Source: Candidatus Hydrogenedentota bacterium (lineage in GTDB: Bacteria > Hydrogenedentota > Hydrogenedentia > Hydrogenedentales > JAEUWI01). Taken from it: a stretch of 64,000 nt of DNA. The stretch lies in NCBI GenBank assembly GCA_016182605.1, contig JACPGE010000089.1, positions 1 to 64,000 on the forward strand, in the 5' to 3' direction. The notes beneath the pieces are model-generated. The model did not search any database and had not been told where the DNA came from. It saw only the letters and a program-made list of their open reading frames with translations. Positions 57,241-64,000 of the stretch are shown here, in pieces. The number at the start of each line of letters is the position of its first letter. The stretch's first letter is position 1. The position numbers and the translations under genes were made by a program.

Positions 57241-60200
57241 TTAATCGACAAACACAAATTCATTGGTCATCAGGATAACCTGCGCCAGCTTCGCCATGGG
57301 GTCGAGCACCGGCGGGGGCGGGCTCGGGGGGCCGTCAAAATCTTTGCGCGTGAGCCACTCGGATCGCGCGCTGCTGTTGCCCGTGCCGCTCAGGCTCTGC
57401 AAGGAGATCTTCGGGTGCCAGCGGAATCCATCGCTGTTGGTGGATGCCCCGCATGAGACGACCATGTCCAGGGTGTCCCCGCACTGCACCGCAATATTCT
57501 CGGTCTTGCAGGACACCGTGGTGTTGAACACGTGGCTCTGCCACACGATGCCGCCGCGGCTGCTCACGATGTAGGCGTTGATACCCTCGCCGTTGGGCGA
57601 AGGATGCTCCACCTCGCCGCTAATCGTTACCGTGCCTTCCAGGGGCGAGATCCAGCGGCGCACCACGGCAAAATTGGGCTCTCCCGGGTGGCCGCCCGTG
57701 CGTGTGAGCGATGCCCAGCCGCCGGCGTCGTTGGGAAAGTTGGGGCCCGTGGAATAGGTTCCATCATTGTAGTGCGCGAATGGCGTAAAGCCCGGCAACG
57801 TGCCCCGGGCCTCGTCCACCTGCCCGTAGCCGTATTCCCAGGCGGGCGTCCGCGACTTCTGGCTCGAGGCGTCGATCTCCGCATTGAGCGATTGCTGCGC
57901 CACGAAGCTGCGCGCAAGTTCTTGCTCGTCCGGGTTGGGGGCGCGCCGCAGCACACGTTCATAGAGAATGCCGACCGCGCGATGGAGATCGTGTTCGCCT
58001 GCTTCCAGCGCCTGCGTGCCGAGCATCCGCGCCTGCTCATTCACAAAGGGCGAGTTCATCAGGTAGAGGGCCTGCTGCGGCACCGTGGTTTCGAAACGCC
58101 GCGGGCTGTGCGCATCCGGCGAGGCCATGTCGAAGGTGCGGAACATGCCCGGAAGGTTTTGGCGCTCGATGCGGCTGTAGACCGTGCGGCGCGTCGTGAA
58201 GGGCGGCGTGGTAATCTCCACCGAGGGTCCGCCCATCGCCGTGTCCAGCGTGCCTGCCGCAGCAAGAATGGAGTCGCGCAGACTTTCAAAATCCAGGCGC
58301 CGCCGGTTCTGACGCCAGAGCAGCACGTTCTCACTGTCGGCCGCGCGGCCATCCGCACGATCGGCGCTGCTCTGCCGATAGGTCATCGAATGCACCATCC
58401 GGCGGTGCAGATGCTTCAGCGACCAGCCGTGCTCCATGAAGTCCCACGCAAGCCAGTCCAGCAACTCCGGATGACTCGGCGGATTGCTGCGCAGGCCAAA
58501 ATCGCTCGGGCTGGATACAATGGGCTGGCCGAAGTGATGCATCCACACGCGGTTCACCAGCACCCGCGCAGTCAGCGGATTGTCCCGGCTGGTGATGGCA
58601 TGCGCCAGTTCGAGGCGGCCGCTGCCCTGCGTAAAGGGGGCCGCATCCGATCCGCCGAGTACTTCAAGATTGCGCCGCTTTACATCAGGACCCTTGTTGT
58701 CCGGCTTGCCGCGCAGGAATACATAGGGATCGAAAAGCTGGGCGCTGTCCTGCACGGTCATGGCGCGATCGGGCCGGCCCGGGTGGGTGTTTTGCACGCG
58801 CGCAATCGTGTTGCGTCCGTCGCGGATCCGGTTCTGTGTGGGCACATCATTCAAATCCCACGTGTCGCCCCGGGAAACATTCGCGGGACTGTCCGCGCCA
58901 TAGAGCAACTGGCGCACGGCTTCCATGTCGCCGTCCGGGAACTGCGCGGGCGCGGCGCGGGTGGATGCGGGATCCTTCGCGTGGATCTGGTTGTAAGAGA
59001 GGAGGATTTCCGTCCACGTGGTATTGATGCGATTGAGCACCTCGCCATATTTCGCGGCGGCTTCGTCAAAACTGGCGGGCTGAAAATCACGGAAGGCCGT
59101 GGCGATCTGGCTGTTGAGCTTTTGGGGTGCGTTGTCCGCCAGCAACGCGGCAAGCGCACCGGGCGCCTGCGCCGCCCACGCATCGGCAGGGATGGCCTTC
59201 AGTGTGTGCCAAGGCGCAAAAATCGGATCGAACTGGGCGCCGCGGTTCTTGATGTAATCGCGCCAACGCTCCACCAGTTGCCAGCGGACGCCCGCATCCT
59301 TTGCCACGAGCTTCAGATCGCCGGCGTCCATGTCCCACGCCTTTGCCGCAGCTGCCAGATACGGCGTCAGGTCGCGGCGCGCATCGGCGAGCAGCGCCAC
59401 ATGCAACTCATCAAGCAGGGTTTCCAAATCCTCCTGCTTCTGCTTCAGCTCCGTCTGGAATGCCTGGTACTGCGGGTCGTTCTCGTCGGGTGTTTCGATC
59501 AACGGAAATTCGCCCGGCTCCTGCGCGCTGCGGAAGATCCCATACATCGCATAGTAGTCTGCACCGCTGATGGGATCGTACTTGTGATCGTGGCAGCGCG
59601 CGCATTGCACCGTCATCCCCATCATGCCGCGCGTCACCACGTCGATGCGATCGTCCGTAACATCGTGGATGTTCCCCACAAAGCGCCGCCCCAGCGTGAG
59701 GTAGCCCATGCCCGCGAGTGGCCATTTCCGATCGCCAAGATCCATCTGGTCCGCCGCAATCTGATAACGCAAAAACAGATCGAAAGGCGTGTCTTCGTTG
59801 AACGCGCGAATGACGAAATCGCGGAACGTGTGGGAGAAGGCAAAGTCGCGCTCCTCCTGAAATACATAACCCTTCGTATCAGAATACCGCGCCAGATCCA
59901 TCCAGTAGCGCGCCCAGCGCTCGCCATAGCGCGGCGAGGCGAGCAGGCGCTCCACCACTTCCGCATAGGCCTCGGGCCGCGCATCATTCACAAACGCCGC
60001 GATCTCCTCCGCCGATGGGGGCAGTCCAATGAGATCGTAGTAGACCCGGCGGAGAAGCTCCGGCTTGGCTGCGGTACCGTTCGGCGGAAGTTTCGACGCT
60101 TCCAATTTCGCGAGGATAAAGCGATCGATCTCGTTGTGCGCCCAATCCGCCTGGCGCACTTCGGGCACGGGCGGATTCACAACCGGCTTGAAGGCCCAGT

Positions 60201-60687
60201 GCGTTGCGCGGGCGTCGGCCACGCGTTCCTCCCAGCGCTGCTTCGGATCCACCACCGCAGCGGCGCTGTCGCCTCCGGGCCACGGCGCGCCCAGGGCCAC
60301 CCATTGCGTCAGCGCATTGATGGCCTCCTCCGGCAATTTCGCGTCGGGCGGCATGGTAATCTTGCCGCCGTAGCGGATTGCGTCGATGAACTTGCTGCCG
60401 TCCGCGTTGCCCGGCACGAGCACCGGGCCCGATTCTCCGCCCATAAGCATGCCTGCTCGGCTGTCCAGGCGCAGGCCCGCCTTCTGCTTCTCCGGTCCGT
60501 GGCAGGAGTAACAATGTTCCGCGAGGACAGGGCGCACCTGATTCTCAAAGAAGGCGAGGTGTTCCGGGTCGATGGGAGTGGGGGTCTCGGACTGTGCCCA
60601 GAGCGGGCCAGTGGCGATAAGTGCCGTCAGGGCAAAGGCTTGTGCTATGTGATGTAGACTCAGGGCCAAGGTCCGCACTCCGGGCAT
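57241..60687 (-). CDS. PSCyt1 (cytochrome-c-like)-DUF1549-DUF1553 protein
   Basis: VRPVLAEHCYSCHGPEKQKAGLRLDSRAGMLMGGESGPVLVPG; NEIDRFILAKLEASKLPPNGTAAKPELLRRVYYDLIGLPPSAEEI; RVLVNRVWMHHFGQPIVSSPSDFGLRSNPPSHPELLDWLA. Confidence 0.95.
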   Translation of the reverse strand: MPGVRTLALSLHHIAQAFALTALIATGPLWAQSETPTPIDPEHLAFFENQVRPVLAEHCYSCHGPEKQKAGLRLDSRAGMLMGGESGPVLVPGNADGSKFIDAIRYGGKITMPPDAKLPEEAINALTQWVALGAPWPGGDSAAAVVDPKQRWEERVADARATHWAFKPVVNPPVPEVRQADWAHNEIDRFILAKLEASKLPPNGTAAKPELLRRVYYDLIGLPPSAEEIAAFVNDARPEAYAEVVERLLASPRYGERWARYWMDLARYSDTKGYVFQEERDFAFSHTFRDFVIRAFNEDTPFDLFLRYQIAADQMDLGDRKWPLAGMGYLTLGRRFVGNIHDVTDDRIDVVTRGMMGMTVQCARCHDHKYDPISGADYYAMYGIFRSAQEPGEFPLIETPDENDPQYQAFQTELKQKQEDLETLLDELHVALLADARRDLTPYLAAAAKAWDMDAGDLKLVAKDAGVRWQLVERWRDYIKNRGAQFDPIFAPWHTLKAIPADAWAAQAPGALAALLADNAPQKLNSQIATAFRDFQPASFDEAAAKYGEVLNRINTTWTEILLSYNQIHAKDPASTRAAPAQFPDGDMEAVRQLLYGADSPANVSRGDTWDLNDVPTQNRIRDGRNTIARVQNTHPGRPDRAMTVQDSAQLFDPYVFLRGKPDNKGPDVKRRNLEVLGGSDAAPFTQGSGRLELAHAITSRDNPLTARVLVNRVWMHHFGQPIVSSPSDFGLRSNPPSHPELLDWLAWDFMEHGWSLKHLHRRMVHSMTYRQSSADRADGRAADSENVLLWRQNRRRLDFESLRDSILAAAGTLDTAMGGPSVEITTPPFTTRRTVYSRIERQNLPGMFRTFDMASPDAHSPRRFETTVPQQALYLMNSPFVNEQARMLGTQALEAGEHDLHRAVGILYERVLRRAPNPDEQELARSFVAQQSLNAEIDASSQKSRTPAWEYGYGQVDEARGTLPGFTPFAHYNDGTYSTGPNFPNDAGGWASLTRTGGHPGEPNFAVVRRWISPLEGTVTISGEVEHPSPNGEGINAYIVSSRGGIVWQSHVFNTTVSCKTENIAVQCGDTLDMVVSCGASTNSDGFRWHPKISLQSLSGTGNSSARSEWLTRKDFDGPPSPPPPVLDPMAKLAQVILMTNEFVFVD

Positions 60688-60845
60688 ATCTACCCACCAT
60701 TAGATACGCCCCGCAAGGAAAAAGTTTCTGCACACTTGCTCCCGGCAGTATAGCAGGATGGGACGCGGGATGGCCACGGCGGAGCGCACGTATGCAATGA
60801 AGGAAGTGCTGGAAAGATGCGAGTTGACGTTAGGCATATCAAGGG

Positions 60846-60878
60846 GTATCATGAGATTATCTGATAAAAACATGATAC
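60846..60878. promoter_or_regulatory. Operator-like inverted repeat upstream of the Phd/ParE module
   Basis: GTATCATG (60846-60853), 17-nt spacer, CATGATAC (60871-60878); GGAGG Shine-Dalgarno follows, antitoxin ATG at 60888. Confidence 0.6.
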
Positions 60879-60887
60879 GGAGGTGCC

Positions 60888-61181
60888 ATGCTAAACCTTT
60901 CGGAAATATACCCCCTGACAGGATTTCTCCGGGACCACAAGTCCCACCTGCAGCGGCTGCGAAACAGCGGCCAACCTGAAGTCCTGACGGTGAATGGCCG
61001 GGCGAGCGTGGTGGTGCAAGATGCCGCAGCCTACCAGAAGCTCATGGAGGCCTTCGAGCGCTTGGCGACAGAAGAGGTGCTCCGCAATCGCTTGGAGTCC
61101 ATCCGAAACGGAGAGCCGGGAATTCCAGCGGACCAGGTCCTGCAAGATATTCGAGGCGTCTTGAGCATCAAGGAGCCGTGA
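60888..61181 (+). CDS. Phd/YefM-family antitoxin
   Basis: LTGFLRDHKSHLQRLRNSGQPEVLTVNGRASVVVQDAAAYQKLME. Confidence 0.88.
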   Translation: MLNLSEIYPLTGFLRDHKSHLQRLRNSGQPEVLTVNGRASVVVQDAAAYQKLMEAFERLATEEVLRNRLESIRNGEPGIPADQVLQDIRGVLSIKEP

Positions 61182-61188
61182 GGATCGC

Positions 61189-61500
61189 TTGAAGCGCTAT
61201 CGAGTTATCTTTCGGCGCGAAGCGCGCGACGAAGCCATTGAGACGGTTGCCTACCTTGCCGAACATAGCGGGCTGGAAGTGGCTGCGCAATGGCTAACTG
61301 CATTGGAAAGCGCATTGGAATCACTTTCGCGATGGCCACGGCGTTGTCCCATCGCACGAGAAGCGGCCGCGTTCGAAGGGGTCGAATTGCGCCAACGATA
61401 CATTAAGTCACACAGGATCGTATTTATCATTGACGGAGAAGAGGTTCACGTGTTGCATGTCCTGCATGGTGCGCGCAAGGAGTTCGGCGCTGGAGATTAG
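61189..61500 (+). CDS. ParE/RelE-family toxin (TTG start)
   Basis: YRVIFRREARDEAIETVAYLAEHSGLEVAAQWLTALESALESLSRWPRRCPIAREAAAFEGVELRQRYIKSHRIVFIIDGEEVHVLHVLHGARKEF. Confidence 0.88.
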   Translation: MKRYRVIFRREARDEAIETVAYLAEHSGLEVAAQWLTALESALESLSRWPRRCPIAREAAAFEGVELRQRYIKSHRIVFIIDGEEVHVLHVLHGARKEFGAGD

Positions 61501-61598
61501 CGAGTGCCCAACGAGTCCAATAACGATGATCGAAAGTTGACCGTCGCCGGAATTTTTTCTCGTGCTTCATTATGCTACAATGAGAACGGAGTTCAGCC

Positions 61599-62984
61599 AT
61601 GCCCGTTCCATTGCAGAGCAGAAACCGAATCGAGCCCGCCGCCGTGCTCGTCGCCACCTCCGATGTGGCCTACGGCGCCACCCTAAACGACTTCCTGAAG
61701 CACGCTGCGCTTTCCGTGGAACGGGTCCACGATGTCCAGGGTGTATTGCGCTTGGCAGGGCGGCGCACCTTCGACTGCATCGTACTGGATCTGGCGCTGG
61801 GCGGCCCCGGCGGCTTGGACCTCGTCTCCTTCATCCGGGAGAACGCCTCCGGTGCGCCGTTGATCCTGCTCTTCGACATCGCGCAGATTGAGCGGGCCCT
61901 GGAGGGGGTGCGAAACGGGGCGTTTTTCTACCTTCCCGACACGAGTCCGCCTTCGGATGTGGCGCTGGTGGTGGAAAAGGCCCTGCATTACCACGCAACC
62001 TCTATCCGCCTGGAAGCGTACGAAAAGTCGGTCTTCGAGGAATTGGTGGGGCATTCCCCGGCCATGCAGCGGGTGGTGGCAACCATCCAGAAGGTGGCGC
62101 CGACAGACAGCACCGTACTGCTGCTCGGCGAAAGCGGAACGGGGAAGGAGGTGCTGGCGAACACGATCCACCGCCTGAGCAACCGTCAGGACCGGCCCTT
62201 TATCGCCATCAACTGTGCCGCCCTTCCGGAGAATCTCCTGGAAAGCGAGATGTTTGGCCATGTGAAGGGGGCCTTCACCGGGGCGGACCGGGACAAGGTG
62301 GGGCTCTTTGAAGAGGCGAACGGGGGGACAATCTTCCTGGATGAAATCGGCGATATGTCGCCAATTACGCAGGCCAAACTGCTGCGGGTGCTGCAAAGCG
62401 GCGAGATCCGGCGCGTGGGCGCCTCGCTTTCCCAGCGGGTAAACGTGCGGGTACTGGCGGCCACCAATGTGGATCTCGTGGAGGCCGTGGCGGATCACCG
62501 CTTCCGGGAAGACCTCTATTTCCGGCTCAACGTCATCCAGATTCGCATTCCGCCCCTGCGCGAGCGCATGGAGGCCCTGCCCGCGCTCACCCGGCACTTT
62601 CTCGCGCGGCACAGCCAGCACTTCGGGAAACCCGTGCACGGCCTGGATGACCACGCCTACTCCCTGTTAACCCACTATGAGTTCCCGGGGAATGTCCGGG
62701 AACTGGAGAGCATTCTGGCCCACGCGGTCATCATGGCCGAGGGGGATCTGATCCGGGCGGCGGACCTGCCCGAACAGGTGCGGGTGGGCCTGCGGCCACG
62801 CCTCAGCCTGCCCTACCACGCCGAGGACGGGATCCTTCCCCTGAACGCGGTCGAGGCCAACCACATCCGGACGGTCCTGGAGCGGCTGGAATGGAACCAG
62901 AGTCACGCGGCGCAACGCCTGGGGATTTCGCGGTCGACCCTGTGGCGGAAGATGAAGGAATACGGGATAGAGCGCGAGGGATAG
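61599..62984 (+). CDS. Sigma-54-dependent transcriptional activator with degenerate receiver domain
   Basis: GESGTGKEVLANTIHRLS, ESEMFGHVKGAFTGADRDKVGLFEEANGGTIFLDEIGDM, HYEFPGNVRELESILAHAV, Fis HTH NQSHAAQRLGISRSTLWRKMKEYGI. Confidence 0.95.
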   Translation: MPVPLQSRNRIEPAAVLVATSDVAYGATLNDFLKHAALSVERVHDVQGVLRLAGRRTFDCIVLDLALGGPGGLDLVSFIRENASGAPLILLFDIAQIERALEGVRNGAFFYLPDTSPPSDVALVVEKALHYHATSIRLEAYEKSVFEELVGHSPAMQRVVATIQKVAPTDSTVLLLGESGTGKEVLANTIHRLSNRQDRPFIAINCAALPENLLESEMFGHVKGAFTGADRDKVGLFEEANGGTIFLDEIGDMSPITQAKLLRVLQSGEIRRVGASLSQRVNVRVLAATNVDLVEAVADHRFREDLYFRLNVIQIRIPPLRERMEALPALTRHFLARHSQHFGKPVHGLDDHAYSLLTHYEFPGNVRELESILAHAVIMAEGDLIRAADLPEQVRVGLRPRLSLPYHAEDGILPLNAVEANHIRTVLERLEWNQSHAAQRLGISRSTLWRKMKEYGIEREG

Positions 62985-63067
62985 ACGGAAATCCGCCCCA
63001 AGCCGTTACCGCGGCTGCGCTTGCACGGCGCCGAACAGGATTGCGCAAGACCCCGGGGAAACGGGCT

Positions 63068-63096
63068 TTGACTTCCCTGGGCGCGGTCCCTATAAT
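63068..63096 (+). promoter_or_regulatory. Near-consensus sigma70 promoter
   Basis: TTGACT (63068-63073), 17-bp spacer, TATAAT (63091-63096). Confidence 0.75.
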
Positions 63097-63102
63097 GACG
63101 CG

Positions 63103-63320
63103 GTTCGAATGTGCTTTTACGGCAATAGGTAAAGGCAGGGCAAGGACTTAGGCAAAGAGCGCAAGCCGCCTCCGGGCGCTTTGGATATTTCCATTGAAGC
63201 GTTTGTTAATAGAAAATTCCAACGCACAGCCTGAATCGGAGATCGCAACGCTGATTCTTTGGGGCTGAGTGCCTCTTTCCGTCATGCCCATGCCTTGTAT
63301 ACCTTGCGCCGTTACTCTCA
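63103..63320 (+). ncRNA. ssrS: Candidate 6S RNA (SsrS-like)
   Basis: Closing stem ACGGC..AA..GGTA AAGGCA GGGCA (63119-63142) pairs with TGCCC.TGCCTT...TACC TT..GCCGT (63285-63312), enclosing a roughly 140-nt interior with an apical hairpin (CAAAGAGCGC/GCGCTTTGG); strong promoter; directly upstream of rny. Confidence 0.5.
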
Positions 63321-63356
63321 ATGGCTGTTCCCCAACGTGGGATGGAGGTAGTGGAC

Positions 63357-64000
63357 ATGATTACAGGGTTGCTGATTGGCCTCGCTATCGGGGCCATCAT
63401 CGGCGGCATCGGCATGGTGGTTATCGCGCAGGTGCGTGGTAACAGCCAGCTTAGCCGCTCCAAGCGCGAAGCCGCGCAAACCATTTCCGACGCTGAACGT
63501 CAGGCCGCGTCTATCGTTAAAGAAGGACAAACCCAGGTACGCGAACGCGAAGTCGAATTGCGTGCAAAGATGGAAGCCGAAGGCCGGGAAATGCGCAAGG
63601 AAATCGCCGCGCAGGAACGCCGGATTCAGACCAAAGAAGAGACTGTGGACAAGCGCGCGGAACAGTTGGACCGCAGTGCCCTGGAGCTGACAGCGCAGGA
63701 GCGCGAACTCTTGAAGCGCGAGAAGCAGTTGGAGAAGGAAGGGGAGAAGCTCGCGGGGATTATCCTGCAGCAGACCCAGAAGCTGGAAGACATTTCCGGA
63801 TTGACGGCGGATCAGGCGCGCCGCGAACTCTTCATTACCCTCGAAAACGAAGTGAAGCGCGATTGTGCCCTGCAGTTGAAACGCACCGAAGACGAGTTGA
63901 AAGAGCAGGCCGAAAAGAAGGCCCGCTGGATTATCGGCGAGGCGATTACGCGCTGCGCCTCCGATCACGTGGCCGAAACGACGGTTTCCGTGGTCAACCT
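63357..64000 (+). CDS. rny: Ribonuclease Y, N-terminal part (runs off the right edge)
   Basis: Hand translation: MITGLLIGLAIGAIIGGIGMVVIAQVRGNSQLSRSKREAAQTISDAERQAASIVKEGQTQVREREVELRAKMEAEGREMRKEIAAQERRIQTKEETVDKRAEQLD...; N-terminal TM plus long coiled coil. Not in the ORF track (no stop in window). Confidence 0.88.
   Translation, partial: MITGLLIGLAIGAIIGGIGMVVIAQVRGNSQLSRSKREAAQTISDAERQAASIVKEGQTQVREREVELRAKMEAEGREMRKEIAAQERRIQTKEETVDKRAEQLDRSALELTAQERELLKREKQLEKEGEKLAGIILQQTQKLEDISGLTADQARRELFITLENEVKRDCALQLKRTEDELKEQAEKKARWIIGEAITRCASDHVAETTVSVVN

Noticed and set aside
57532-60657. 1041-aa plus-strand ORF
   Set aside because: Antisense shadow of the DUF1549/DUF1553 gene; His/Arg/Ala-rich low-complexity product with no recognisable motif, typical of GC-rich codon bias.
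63101-63110. tRNA T-loop-like string CGGTTCGAAT
   Set aside because: No acceptor/anticodon stems around it; it lies at the likely transcription start of the 6S-like element.

Overview
64 kb of high-GC bacterial chromosome. The gene content (PSCyt/DUF1549-DUF1553, DUF1501, DUF1080, DUF2961, SxtJ/DUF5989 and Gly-Glu-repeat C-terminal sorting proteins) resembles Planctomycete/Hydrogenedentes-type genomes, but taxonomy is inferred only. I found no rRNA, tRNA, CRISPR array or transposase. Main blocks: a VapBC module at the left edge; a DUF3299/ABC-exporter operon; a DegT/GT2/GT39 glycan cluster; a holA-lptE-bamD-like run; glnS; a repeat-bounded island (23.4-28.2 kb) with two tandem secreted S74-chaperone paralogs and a PASTA-PKD-FGE lipoprotein; cysD-cysN(C-like); a hybrid histidine kinase; carbamoyltransferase-SxtJ-DUF5989; a beta-helix surface protein with a broken frame; DUF1501/DUF1553; a Phd/ParE module; a sigma-54 activator; and the 5' part of rny. 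Items most worth follow-up: (1) a strongly folded 6S-RNA-like element with a consensus promoter just upstream of rny; (2) the beta-helix gene whose real 3' end (Gly-Glu tract, EF-hands, sorting tail, terminator) lies beyond a one-base frame break; (3) the S74/FGE island with its palindromic repeats; (4) a truncated HEPN relic in front of an MNT nucleotidyltransferase; (5) an orphan small ORF with duplicated VGPTP motifs next to a 19-bp inverted repeat; (6) palindromic operators at two toxin-antitoxin loci.
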